NCBI GenBank assembly: GCA_038227745.1
Contig: JBBRPS010000185.1
Span: 1-14,171, forward strand
Direction: 5' to 3'
From: DASPXY01 sp038227745
GTDB lineage: Bacteria > Planctomycetota > Planctomycetia > Gemmatales > Gemmataceae
Length of the DNA stretch: 14,171 nucleotides
The position numbers and the translations under genes were made by a program. Numbering within the stretch: the first letter of the stretch is position 1; every line of letters starts with the position of its first letter. The notes below the pieces were generated by a model. That model worked only from the letters and a program-made list of their open reading frames with translations. It was not told the DNA's origin and did no database searches. Positions 1 through 9,153 of the stretch are shown in pieces.

Positions 1-66
1 CACGATGCAGGTCGACGGCGCCCAGTTGTCGATGAATTTAACGTCGCTCGACGAGTCCTCGGGCAT
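1..66 (-). CDS. Possible N-terminal fragment of an unidentified gene, cut by the window edge
   Basis: An ATG at 66-64 on the minus strand opens a frame that stays open to the left edge (22 codons). It begins MPEDSSSDVKFIDNW, an acidic and serine-rich start that then turns hydrophobic. It overlaps the last 29 bases of the kinase gene in another frame, as tightly packed bacterial genes often do. No clear Shine-Dalgarno sequence precedes it, though many planctomycete genes lack one. The family is not recognised from so short a piece. The alternative is that the frame is open by chance, or that it is the former tail of the kinase reached by a frameshift. Confidence 0.35.
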   Translation of the reverse strand, partial: MPEDSSSDVKFIDNWAPSTCIV

Positions 67-3000
67 ATCGGCCACGGTTCGACAGGACGCCGCCGAGGTG
101 CGTGAGGGCCGCGGCGTCGTCCCGCTTCAGTTCGACCGCCCTGCCCAGGACGTCAGCCGCCTCGGGCAACTTGCCCTGCTGCATCAGGATCCTGCCGAGG
201 TTCAGGTGGGCCATCGCGTAGCCGGGGCTGAGGCGGATCGCGGTACGCATCGCATCGGCGGCCTCGTCGAGCTTGCCCAGCCGGTTCAGGGCCACGCCGA
301 GCTGGACGTGGAGGAGGGGATACTTCGGCTGCAGCTCCAGGGCGGCGCGGTACGTCGCCGCGGCCTCGACGGCCTTGCCCATTTCGAGCAGGACGTCGCC
401 GAGGGCGCTGTGGCTGTCCGCGTCGCGCGGCCCCAACTCAACCGCCTTGCGGCAGGAGGCGAGGGCCTCGGGCAGCTTTTTTTGACGGCGGAAGGTGATC
501 CCCAAGTAGCGGCGAGTGACGGCGTCATTCGGGGCCAGCTCGAGGGCCTTGCGGAGGGCGGCCATGCCCTCGTCCAGTTTGCCCAGGTCGGACAGGGTGC
601 CGCCGAGCATCCGGTGCGACCAGGCCTGCTTCGGCTGTAGCTCAGAGGCCTTGAGGAGGATACCGACCGCCTCGGCCTGCCGGCCCTGCTTGAGCAAGAG
701 ATCGCTCAGCTGGCGGTAGGCTTCGTCGTACGCGGGCTTTAGCGCGATGGCCTTGCGGAATGTCGCCACGGCCTCGTCCGACTTCCCCAGGCCGTTGAGG
801 GCGCGGCCGAGGTTGGTGTGGACGATGGCGTCCTCCGGCATGAGCCGGACGGCCCGGCGGCAGGTGTCGAGGGCTTCCGCCCATTTCCCCTGGTGGACGA
901 GGATGCTGCCGAGCGCGAAGTGCGGCAGGGCGCCCTTGGGGTCGAGCTTGACGGCGGCGCGGAACGCCTCGACCGCCTCGGGGAGCTTGTCCTCCAGCCA
1001 CAGGTTCATGCCGAGGGCCTTGTGGAACTGGACCTCGTCCGGCTGCAGCCGGACCGCGGTGCGGAAGGCGGCCGTCGCCTCGGTTCGCTTGCCCTGCTTG
1101 TCGAGGATGCGGCCCAGGGTGTGGTGCCCCAGGGCGTAATTCGGCGCCAGCTTGAGCGCCTTGCGGACGATGTCGGCGGCCTCCTTCAGCTTGCCCTGCC
1201 GCCACAGCACCTCGGCGAGGTTGTTGTAGTTCGAGGGGAACTTCGGGTCGCGCTGGATGGCGTCGCGCAGGGCCTCGGCGGCCTCGGGCAGCCGGCCCGC
1301 GCGCAATAGGGCCAGGCCGAGCTGGGCCTGGGCCGCCTTCTTGCCGGGGTCGAGCCGGACGGCCGCGCGGAGGGGGTCGATCGCCTCGACCGGCTTGCCC
1401 TGGTTCAGAAGGAGATCCCCGAGGAAGTGGTGGAGTGCGGCATCGTTCGGGTTGAGTCGAATGGCCTGGCGGTAGGCGTCCGCCGCCTCGTCAGTCCGGC
1501 CCGCCTTCTGGAGATTGAAGGCGAGCAGGGCGCGGAACTTGTGGTCCTTCGGATCGAGCCGGATGACGGTGCGCCAGACGGCGGCGGCTTCCGCGAAGTT
1601 GCGGCGCTTGACCAGCAGGCCGGCGAGGGCGGCGTGGGCCGCGGCGTCTGTGGGCTGCAGCCGGGCCGCTTCGCGGGCCGCCTTCTCCGCCTCGTCCAGC
1701 CGGCCCTGTCCCTCGAGGACGCGGCCGAGGCTGCCGTGAGCGATCCCGAGGTCGGGCTTGCCCGCGATGGCCTTGCGGAAGGCGCGCTCTGCCTCGGCCG
1801 GCTTGCCCTGTGCTTCGAGGACCAGTCCCAGGGCATTGTGAACGGAGGCGTTCTCGGGGAAGAGCCGGAGGGCGGTGCGGCAGGCCTCGGCCGCTTCGGC
1901 CATCCGGTCCTGGAGCTGAAGGGCGCTGATCAGCCCGATGTGGTAACCGGCGTTCTTCAAATCCGCCGCCACCGCCCTGCGGAACGCTTTGGTCGCCTCG
2001 GGGAGTTTTTTCATCTGGAAAAGCGTGTGGGCGAGGGAGGAGTGGTAGCGGCCGCTTTCGGGCTGCAGCGCGACCGCTCTGCGGTAGGCCACGATGGCCG
2101 CCGCCGGCTTGCCGAGCTTGTCCAGGGCGCCGCCGAGGCTGTAGTGCATGGGGGCGGAGTCGGGCCGCAGGGCAATGACGTGGCGGTAAGCGGCGGCGGC
2201 CTCGGCCCACTTCCCGTCCACCCGGTACATCATGGCGAGCAGGGCGTGGGCGGCCGGACTGTGCGGCCGCAGGGCCGCCACGGTGCGGTAATAGCCGGCG
2301 GCCTCGCCGGGTTTGTTGGCACCGACGAGGGAGCCGGCCACCTTCAAGTTAATCCACACGTCGCCCGGGTGGCGCCCCGCCACCTCGCGCAGCACCTCGG
2401 CGGCCCGCGGCGACTTCACCGCCTCCAGGGCATTGACCAGTCGCAGGGCAAGGACAGGGCGGCCCAGGAGACTCGGCTGCTCGGCGAGGCGCTCCAGCGC
2501 GGCGCGGTCGGAACGGACGGCCGGTTCGCACAGCGACCGCTGCGCCGCGTCGTCGGTTGCCCGCCGGGCGACACCGAGGAGGCGCTCGCGCTCGGTCGCG
2601 TTCTCGGCGGCCCAGAAGTACAGGGCAGCGAGGAGCTGGTCGCGGATCGGCGAAGCGGCGATACGTGCGGCGGCACCCTGCGGGTCGGGCGCCTTGAGGT
2701 CCAGTCCGTAGCGCGCGAATACGGCGGCATAGGCGCGGGACAGGTCGGCCCGGCGGCGGGCGCGGGCCTCCAGGACGCGCTCTTTCGAGGCGGACGCCTC
2801 GAACACGGCCAGGTACACTTCCATGACCTGGAGCCGGCTTTCTTCCAGGTCGGCGATCGTCTTGACCTCCTCACGGACGCGGCGGATCCGGTCCAGCAGG
2901 TGCGCCGGCCGGGCGCCGCCCAGGCGGCCCTCGGCTCGCTCGACGGCAGCGATGGCGTCGGACCAGCGCGCCTGGCGCTCGAAGTGCAGGGCCTCGTCGA

Positions 3001-4567
3001 GGTCGGTCGCCGCCGCCCCTTCGGTGGCCGCACGCTCCGACTCCAGCCACAGCAGCCCGCCGCCGCCCAGCAGCAGCGTCGCCAGCACGAGCACCGCCAC
3101 CCCGCTCACCAGGGGCCTGTGCCGCCGCGCCCAGCGCCCCAGCCGGGCCGTGACGCGCTCACGGTGGGCGCCGACCGGCTCGTCGGCCAGCCAGTGCTCG
3201 ACATCGTCGGCCAGCACCCGCGCTGACGGGTAGCGGTCCACCGGCCGCAGCGCCATCGCCTTGAGGCACACGGCCTCCAGGGCGGCCGGCACGTCGCGCT
3301 TGCGCTGCCGCGGCCGCGGGAAGTCGCCGCGGCGCACGCGGTCGATCACCTCCAGCACCGCGCCCTGGAACGGCGCCGCGCCGGTCAGGAGGTGGTAGAG
3401 CGTGGCGCCCAGGCCGTAGACGTCGCTGGCCGGCCCCACTTCCTCGCGCCGGCCCTCCGCCTGCTCGGGTGCCATGTAGGCCGGCGTGCCGACCGCCTGC
3501 CCCGTCTGCGTCGCCGGTTCGTCCGGCTGCGGCCCGTGCCCCGCCCCTGCGGCCGCCGCCGCCTCGTCGTCGCGGTTGACGTGCCGGGCCAGTCCCCAAT
3601 CGACGACGAGCGTCTCGCCGTACTGCCCGAGCATGACGTTTTGCGGCTTGAGGTCGCGGTGGATGAAGCCACGGCTGTGGGCATAGGCGATCGCGTTGCA
3701 GACGGCGACGAACCGGCCAAGCAGTTGCCGCAGCTCCAGGGTGCGTTTGCCCGGGTCGCGCTTGCCCCGGTCGGCCTCGTGGAAGAGGCGGATCGCCTCG
3801 GCCAGGGTCTGCCCCTGCACGAAGCGCATGGCGTAGGAGGGCTGGCCGTCGGCGTCGCGCACCAGGCCGTAGACCGGCACGATACCGGGATGCTCCAGCC
3901 GGGCGGTGACCTCTGCCTCGCGCAGGAAGCGCTGCCGGCTCTCGTCGTCGCCGGCGTGCTCGCCGCGGATCCGCTTCAGCGCCACTTCGCGGCCCAGTTC
4001 CGCGTCCTCGGCCACGTGGACCTCGCCCAGGCCGCCGCGCGCGTGCAGTCGCAGCGGGCGGTAGCGCACCCCGACGCCGGGATTGGGCGGGGGCGTGTCC
4101 GCACGCACGGCATCGGTGTCGCGCGCCCTGGGCGTCCTCGGGCCGTCGAGCTGCGTGGAGGAGGCGAGCGCCCCGTCGGGGGCACTCCTCAGGTTGGGAA
4201 GGAGCTGAGGGGCCAGCGTGGGGAAGCGGCGGAGGTACTCGTCGATGTCGAGGGCGGATTCCGTGCGGCGGCGCAGGTCGTACTCGGCGCCGACCAGGCT
4301 GAGCATGACATCCGGGTCGTCGGTCAGTTCCGGGTAGCGCGCCAGGTAATCCTCGACGCGGGCCGATTCGCCGGCCTTGAGGCGGCGCTCCAGATCGACG
4401 TGGGCCAGTTCGACGAGGGCGGCGCGGCGGACGGGGCCTTGCGGCAGGAAGGCCTCCAGGTCGGGCTTCCCGCCGGACTCCCACGCCTCCTCGAAGCGCT
4501 CGACGAGGGCGTGCAGGACCGAACTGCTGTCCGCCGCGGCGGGAATGTTGTGGTTGCCTTGGGACAT
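38..4567 (-). CDS. Membrane-anchored Ser/Thr protein kinase with 22 TPR units
   Basis: This 1509-residue protein is predicted to phosphorylate Ser/Thr on unknown targets from the inner face of the cytoplasmic membrane. A helical N-terminal module (about 16-125), typical of planctomycete kinases, precedes the PknB-type kinase domain (about 169-465). Its motifs are the Gly-rich loop near 177-182, VALK with Lys198, HRDLKPQN with Asp305, DWG with Asp323 (Trp replacing the usual Phe), APE at 366-368 and SDVYGLG with Asp382. A single membrane helix spans about 485-508. A mostly helical linker leads to 22 gapless 34-residue TPR units (736-1483) and a truncated unit ending at 1509. The kinase should be cytosolic and the TPR scaffold on the other side of the membrane. 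The start MSQGNHN was chosen because the upstream in-frame ATG at 4678 lies inside palindromic repeat DNA. The gene may be read through from apgM, 142 bp upstream. Confidence 0.95.
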   Translation of the reverse strand: MSQGNHNIPAAADSSSVLHALVERFEEAWESGGKPDLEAFLPQGPVRRAALVELAHVDLERRLKAGESARVEDYLARYPELTDDPDVMLSLVGAEYDLRRRTESALDIDEYLRRFPTLAPQLLPNLRSAPDGALASSTQLDGPRTPRARDTDAVRADTPPPNPGVGVRYRPLRLHARGGLGEVHVAEDAELGREVALKRIRGEHAGDDESRQRFLREAEVTARLEHPGIVPVYGLVRDADGQPSYAMRFVQGQTLAEAIRLFHEADRGKRDPGKRTLELRQLLGRFVAVCNAIAYAHSRGFIHRDLKPQNVMLGQYGETLVVDWGLARHVNRDDEAAAAAGAGHGPQPDEPATQTGQAVGTPAYMAPEQAEGRREEVGPASDVYGLGATLYHLLTGAAPFQGAVLEVIDRVRRGDFPRPRQRKRDVPAALEAVCLKAMALRPVDRYPSARVLADDVEHWLADEPVGAHRERVTARLGRWARRHRPLVSGVAVLVLATLLLGGGGLLWLESERAATEGAAATDLDEALHFERQARWSDAIAAVERAEGRLGGARPAHLLDRIRRVREEVKTIADLEESRLQVMEVYLAVFEASASKERVLEARARRRADLSRAYAAVFARYGLDLKAPDPQGAAARIAASPIRDQLLAALYFWAAENATERERLLGVARRATDDAAQRSLCEPAVRSDRAALERLAEQPSLLGRPVLALRLVNALEAVKSPRAAEVLREVAGRHPGDVWINLKVAGSLVGANKPGEAAGYYRTVAALRPHSPAAHALLAMMYRVDGKWAEAAAAYRHVIALRPDSAPMHYSLGGALDKLGKPAAAIVAYRRAVALQPESGRYHSSLAHTLFQMKKLPEATKAFRRAVAADLKNAGYHIGLISALQLQDRMAEAAEACRTALRLFPENASVHNALGLVLEAQGKPAEAERAFRKAIAGKPDLGIAHGSLGRVLEGQGRLDEAEKAAREAARLQPTDAAAHAALAGLLVKRRNFAEAAAVWRTVIRLDPKDHKFRALLAFNLQKAGRTDEAADAYRQAIRLNPNDAALHHFLGDLLLNQGKPVEAIDPLRAAVRLDPGKKAAQAQLGLALLRAGRLPEAAEALRDAIQRDPKFPSNYNNLAEVLWRQGKLKEAADIVRKALKLAPNYALGHHTLGRILDKQGKRTEATAAFRTAVRLQPDEVQFHKALGMNLWLEDKLPEAVEAFRAAVKLDPKGALPHFALGSILVHQGKWAEALDTCRRAVRLMPEDAIVHTNLGRALNGLGKSDEAVATFRKAIALKPAYDEAYRQLSDLLLKQGRQAEAVGILLKASELQPKQAWSHRMLGGTLSDLGKLDEGMAALRKALELAPNDAVTRRYLGITFRRQKKLPEALASCRKAVELGPRDADSHSALGDVLLEMGKAVEAAATYRAALELQPKYPLLHVQLGVALNRLGKLDEAADAMRTAIRLSPGYAMAHLNLGRILMQQGKLPEAADVLGRAVELKRDDAAALTHLGGVLSNRGRYARGLVERR
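119..2362 (-). repeat. 22 tandem TPR-coding units of 102 bp
   Basis: The C-terminal half of the kinase is a run of 22 units, each exactly 34 codons long with no insertion or deletion between them. It begins at residue 736 (DVWINLK) and ends at residue 1483. Most units carry the TPR pattern: a small residue at position 8, Leu/Gly near 8-9, Gly at 16-17 (as in GKxxEA), Ala at 20 and Pro at 33 of the unit. Units differ enough in sequence to be old duplications, although motifs such as QGKxxEA recur. TPR stacks form superhelical binding surfaces; at roughly seven to eight repeats per turn this one would make close to three turns. Confidence 0.92.
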
Positions 4568-4582
4568 GGCGATTACCCGGCA

Positions 4583-4709
4583 GGCGCCTCCTACACGAAC
4601 CCGCAAAGGTGTTTGGTTCGTGTGCCACGGCTGTGTCAGCCGTGGGTTCGTGTGCCACGGCTGTGTCAGCCGTGGCACACGGATCGAACAGTCTTATCGG
4701 GCTCGTGTA

Positions 4710-4718
<9 letters not shown>
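4583..4718. repeat. Imperfect inverted repeat enclosing the apgM-kinase gap
   Basis: The 20-base stretch at 4583-4602 matches the reverse complement of 4699-4718 at 17 of 20 positions. Both contain GGCGCCT followed by TACACGA and CCC. The right arm overlaps the apgM stop codon, and the left arm lies just upstream of the kinase start. Together they bracket the tandem palindromes at 4617-4681, so a transcript crossing the gap could fold into a long stem carrying two smaller hairpins. It may be the ends of a small mobile element, a terminator or attenuator, or a processing site; the sequence does not decide between these. Confidence 0.6.
4617..4681. repeat. Tandem pair of palindromic 30-bp repeats
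   Basis: Two copies of a 30-base unit (4617-4646 and 4647-4676) differ only at their last base. Each holds a perfect hairpin with arms CCACGGCTG and CAGCCGTGG around a TGT loop (4625-4645 and 4655-4675). In the second copy the stem extends to 15 perfect pairs (4649-4663 with 4667-4681). Short CCACGG palindromes of this sort appear to be dispersed repeats in Gemmata-like genomes (recollection, not checked). No T-run follows on either strand, so a classical intrinsic terminator is not supported, although the fold lies just after the apgM stop. Confidence 0.8.
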
Positions 4719-5915
<1,197 letters not shown>

Positions 5916-5988
5916 GTGGTGGAGTTTACCGGAAGCGAACCGCAGAGTACAGTATGAGAGGGGGCGGGGAGGTCAGGGGCGAGCCGAA

Positions 5989-6010
5989 CCCACGGGGTGC
6001 GACCCGTGGG
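5989..6010. repeat. Hairpin in the pgi leader
   Basis: An 8-bp perfect stem (CCCACGGG at 5989-5996 with CCCGTGGG at 6003-6010) closes a 6-base loop, 35 bases before the pgi start codon. It would probably lie in the 5' untranslated region of pgi, or near its promoter. The arm sequence resembles the CCACGG palindromes in the apgM-kinase gap, so it may be a remnant of the same dispersed repeat type. A regulatory role is possible but not shown. Confidence 0.55.
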
Positions 6011-6045
6011 CTTGAACCCTTCTGTAGAACGAGGGACGGGTCCAC

Positions 6046-7503
6046 ATGCAGTTACCGGACGAAGCCATCGCGTACCAGTACCAGTCCTTGCTCGTCCCCG
6101 CGGGGGAGGAGTGGACGGCGGCGGCCGAGCTGCGCACCCGCCACTACCTGCCGCCCAACCTCCTCAAGGACCTGACGCCGCGGCTGCTGCAGGTGCGCAG
6201 CCAGGTCGCCACCGAGCGCGAGCTGCGCCAGGTGCCGCCCGAGATGCAGCCCCTCGACGCCGGCTTCATCGATCTGCCGCAGAAGACCCTCGAACAGGAC
6301 CGCCGCCAGAAAGAAGCCGGCCCGCTCGGCCGCATCCTCTCCTGCGCCGCACGGCTGCGCGACCAGGTCGATCGCGTCGTGCTCCTGGGCATCGGCGGCT
6401 CGTACCTCGGCGCCCGTACCCTCTTCGAGGCGCTGCGCAGCACCTACCACAACGAACTGCCCTCCAAGGACCGCCCCGGCCTGCCGCGCCTTTACTTCGA
6501 GGGCAACACCGCCGACAACGACTCGCTGCAGGAGCTGCTCGACCTGTTGCAGACGACGTGCGTCGATCCCGACACGCGCGACGAGCGCTGGGCGGTGCTG
6601 GTCATCAGCAAGTCGGGCGACACGCTGGAGACGGCGGCGGCGTACCGGGCCTTCCGCCGCGACGCGGCGGAGTACTACGGTGCGCACTCCGAGCAGCTGC
6701 GCCAGCTGGTCGTGCCGGTGACGGGCTCGGCCGGCAAGCTGCGCGAGCTGTGCAAGGCGGACGGCTACAAGGACGAGGAGATTTTCACGATCCCGGACAA
6801 CGTCGGCGCCCGCTACTCGGTGTTCACGGCGGCGGGGCTGCTGCCGGCGGCGGTGATGGGCCTCGACGTGCGGGCGATACTGCTGGGCGCCCAGGCGATG
6901 ACGAAGCGCTTCATGGAGGAGCCGTTCGAGCGCAACCCGGTGCTGCAGTACGCCGGCGTCAACTACCTGATGACGACGCAGCGCGACAAGCCGACCCGGG
7001 TGCTGTCGATCTGGTCGAAGAAGCTCGAGGCGCTGGGGCTGTGGTACGACCAGCTGCTGGCGGAGAGCCTGGGCAAGCACGGCCAGGGGCCGACGCCGCT
7101 GAGTGTGGTGCAGACGCGCGACCTGCACGCGCGCGGCCAGCAGCACCAGGACGGCCCGCGCGACAAGGTCATCAACAACCTGGTGGTGAAGGCGCCGCGC
7201 TACCCGTCGATCATGATTGGCATGGCGGACCACAACCAGGACGACCTGAACCAGTACAACCGCAAGGGCCTGCCGGACGTGATGGACGCGGCGCTGCGGG
7301 GGGCGAACCAGGCGTACCACGAGGTGGCACGACCGACTGCCGACCTTACCATGCCGACGCTGTCGGAGCACACGCTGGGGCAGCTCCTGCAGATGCTGAT
7401 GCTGGCGACGGTGGTCGAGGGGCGGCTGCTGGGGATCAACCCGTACGGCCAGCCCGGTGTCGAGCCGTATCGGAGGAACATGCGGGCGATCCTGAAGGGG
7501 TGA
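6046..7503 (+). CDS. pgi: Glucose-6-phosphate isomerase
   Basis: This enzyme converts glucose 6-phosphate to fructose 6-phosphate in the cytosol. Its 485 residues carry tandem sugar-isomerase (SIS) domains. Visible motifs are GIGGSYLGAR (115-124), the phosphate-binding ISKSGDTLET (187-196), DNVGARYSVFTAAGLLPA (251-268), the likely catalytic Glu340 in LAESLGK, His361 in DLHARGQQ, and the C-terminal signature QPGVEPYRRN (469-478). In bacterial relatives with GVEAYKKN the catalytic Lys sits where this protein has Arg476, a conservative but unusual change. GAGGG at 6031-6035 is a possible ribosome site, set rather far from the ATG. The gene diverges from apgM and is followed directly by an inverted-repeat element. 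The identification is secure from the spread of motifs; activity with Arg at that position is an inference. Confidence 0.95.
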   Translation: MQLPDEAIAYQYQSLLVPAGEEWTAAAELRTRHYLPPNLLKDLTPRLLQVRSQVATERELRQVPPEMQPLDAGFIDLPQKTLEQDRRQKEAGPLGRILSCAARLRDQVDRVVLLGIGGSYLGARTLFEALRSTYHNELPSKDRPGLPRLYFEGNTADNDSLQELLDLLQTTCVDPDTRDERWAVLVISKSGDTLETAAAYRAFRRDAAEYYGAHSEQLRQLVVPVTGSAGKLRELCKADGYKDEEIFTIPDNVGARYSVFTAAGLLPAAVMGLDVRAILLGAQAMTKRFMEEPFERNPVLQYAGVNYLMTTQRDKPTRVLSIWSKKLEALGLWYDQLLAESLGKHGQGPTPLSVVQTRDLHARGQQHQDGPRDKVINNLVVKAPRYPSIMIGMADHNQDDLNQYNRKGLPDVMDAALRGANQAYHEVARPTADLTMPTLSEHTLGQLLQMLMLATVVEGRLLGINPYGQPGVEPYRRNMRAILKG

Positions 7504-7514
7504 GGTCGGGGCGT

Positions 7515-7616
7515 GCGTTCGTGGGCGACTCGCTCCGCGAGTCGCTTCGGGACGTGAGTACCAGCAGGCCCTCCCCGTTTCGGAAGCGACTCGCGGAGCG
7601 AGTCGCCCACGAACGC
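7515..7616. repeat. 34-bp perfect inverted repeats with nested palindromes
   Basis: The arms 7515-7548 and 7583-7616 are exact reverse complements over 34 bases, separated by a 34-base spacer. Each arm contains its own palindrome, GCGACTCGC and GCGAGTCGC around a 3-base centre (TCC on the left, GGA on the right). The element starts 11 bases after the pgi stop and ends 25 bases before gene A. It could form one long hairpin or two short ones, and could act as a terminator or RNA-stabilising fold for pgi. Its size and symmetry also fit a REP/BIME-like or MITE-like dispersed repeat. No ORF lies inside it. Confidence 0.85.
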
Positions 7617-7625
7617 GAGACACCC

Positions 7626-7633
7626 GGGGAGGT
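7626..7633 (+). promoter_or_regulatory. Strong ribosome binding site of gene A
   Basis: GGGGAGGT ends 8 bases before the ATG at 7642, an optimal Shine-Dalgarno spacing. It fixes the start of gene A. The starts of genes B, C and mcrC show no comparable site, so A probably begins the translated unit and its neighbours may depend on read-through ribosomes. Confidence 0.75.
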
Positions 7634-7641
7634 TCGTCACC

Positions 7642-9111
7642 ATGTCCGAGACGGAAGCGCGGCCGACCACCACACCGCCGCCCCGCAAGCCCCGCCGCTG
7701 GCGCTTCCCCGTGTTCCTTGGGGCGCTTCTCCTCCTCATCGTCGTGGGCGTGCCACTCGGGCTGTACCTGTACTACAGGGCTGCCGCCGACGGCGCCCTG
7801 GCGGAGGCGCTGGCGGAGGCCGACCGCCTCGACCCCGGCTGGCGCCTCGAAGAGCTGGAGGCCCGTCGCGAGAAGATCCCCGACCGGGAGAACTCGGCCC
7901 TGCAGATACGCGCCGTCAAGAAACGCATGCCCCCCAACTGGGGGGGCGACCCGCAGTTTTCCGAGTTGTTCGAGCAGGAGGTGCCCGAGGCGCAGCTCAA
8001 CGAGGCGCAGGTCAAGGCGCTGCGTGCGGAGTTGGGCAAGGCGGCGGCCGCACTGGCCGAGGCGCGGAAGCTGAAGGACTTGCCGCGCGGGCGCTTCCCC
8101 ATCAACTATACCCCCGACGGCCTCTCGACATTCCTGAACAGTCAGGAGGCCCGCGACGCAGCGCGGCTGCTCTCCAACGACGTCCGCCTGCTGGCGCAAG
8201 AGGGCAAGGCCGACGCCGCCCTCGACTCCTGCCGCGCCGTTCTGAACTGTGCCCGGGCCGTAGGGGACGAGCCCACCCTGATTTCCGTGCTGATCCGCGT
8301 CGCCCTCCGAGGGATCGCCGTGGGCGACACCGAGCGCGTGCTGGCGCAGGGCGAACCGGCGGCGCCGGGCCTGCTCACCATGCAGCGGGTCCTGGAGGAG
8401 GAAGAGACCGTGCCCCTCATGCTCACCGGGCTGCGCGGGCATCGCGCCTTTTTGGACCGATTGTGGAATGGCCTCCAGTCCGGGGAGATCAAGCACCAGG
8501 TGATCGCCCACCCCGTGAATGGACCGAAAGTGACCAGGGAGCGTTTGCTGGGAATCTCGACAATCGGGATTAAGCACGCGCGTGCAGCCACGCTCCGCTA
8601 CTTGACCGAGGTCGTTGAGGTGTCCAAGGTCCCTGTTGGGATCCGGGCGATGGAGCTTATGGAGTTGGAGGCCAGTGCGAGGTCGCTGCCGGAGGGGGCA
8701 AAACTGCTCATACCGGCCTTCGCGAGGGTCGCGTCGGCGGAGCAGCGGAGCGTGGCGCAGTTGCGGTGTGCGATTGTCGCCCTCGCGGCCGAACGGCACC
8801 GGCGCGAGCGCGGCGCCTGGCCGGCGAAGGGCGCCGACCTGGTCGGGAAGGGCCTCCTCAAGGCGTGGCCGGAGGATCCGTACGACGGGGCGCTGCTGCG
8901 CTTCAAGCGCCTGGCGGACAGCGTGGTGATTTACTCCATCGGGCCGGATGGCAAGGACGACGGCGGCCACATCAACCGCGAGAACATCATAGCCGAGGGA
9001 AGCGACCTGGGCTTCCGCCTGTGGGACGTGGCGCGCCGCCGCCAACCGTCGCGGCCGCCGCGTCCGGCCGAACCGAAGATCGAGGACGGTGCGATCCCCG
9101 GGCCTCCGTGA
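7642..9111 (+). CDS. Membrane-anchored protein with pseudopilin-like C-terminus, paralog A
   Basis: The exact function is unknown. The 489-residue protein starts with a Pro/Arg-rich cytosolic tail (1-21) and a single membrane helix (about 22-45), which should place the rest outside the cytoplasm. A long helical region follows, with DRLDPGWRLEELEARR at 61-76 and an RAVGDEPTLISVLIRV segment at 205-220. The end (about 372-462) resembles the GspG-type pseudopilin globular domain: ERHRRERGAWPAKG, DPYDG at 412-416 and YSIGPDGKDDGG at 431-442, whose Asp-rich loop may bind calcium as in GspG. A proline-rich tail ends it. It has no prepilin peptidase motif (Gly, then FTLxE) before the helix, so it is not a normal pseudopilin. 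It is the first of three tandem paralogs. Confidence 0.85.
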   Translation: MSETEARPTTTPPPRKPRRWRFPVFLGALLLLIVVGVPLGLYLYYRAAADGALAEALAEADRLDPGWRLEELEARREKIPDRENSALQIRAVKKRMPPNWGGDPQFSELFEQEVPEAQLNEAQVKALRAELGKAAAALAEARKLKDLPRGRFPINYTPDGLSTFLNSQEARDAARLLSNDVRLLAQEGKADAALDSCRAVLNCARAVGDEPTLISVLIRVALRGIAVGDTERVLAQGEPAAPGLLTMQRVLEEEETVPLMLTGLRGHRAFLDRLWNGLQSGEIKHQVIAHPVNGPKVTRERLLGISTIGIKHARAATLRYLTEVVEVSKVPVGIRAMELMELEASARSLPEGAKLLIPAFARVASAEQRSVAQLRCAIVALAAERHRRERGAWPAKGADLVGKGLLKAWPEDPYDGALLRFKRLADSVVIYSIGPDGKDDGGHINRENIIAEGSDLGFRLWDVARRRQPSRPPRPAEPKIEDGAIPGPP

Positions 9112-9153
9112 GACGGCACCGTTCTTCCCCAGTACGCCAGCAGGTACGCCGCG
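9112..9153 (+). repeat. Conserved linker, copy 1 (between A and B)
   Basis: The 42-base gap after the gene A stop shares its beginning (GACGGCAC), a CTTCCCC block and a GTACG.CGC block near its end with the 43-base gap between B and C. The duplication that made the array therefore included intergenic DNA. It leaves no obvious room for a separate promoter, which supports co-transcription. Confidence 0.6.

Noticed and set aside
1427..3226. A plus-strand open frame of 599 codons opposite the kinase
   Set aside because: It is the antisense of the TPR and linker region. Apparent repeats in it mirror the TPR units; no start signal or independent motif was seen.
4617..4676. A CRISPR array
   Set aside because: Only two directly abutting 30-base copies are present, with no spacers and no cas genes; the copies are strong palindromes in themselves.
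4568..4678. A longer N-terminus for the kinase starting at 4678
   Set aside because: The extra 37 residues translate the palindromic repeat twice (PRLTQPWHTN repeated) and look non-coding; MSQGNHN at 4567 leads directly into the conserved N-terminal module.
5997..8573. A plus-strand open frame of 858 codons
   Set aside because: It is an out-of-frame reading of pgi and gene A, rich in Arg, Ala, Gly and Pro, with no domain pattern.
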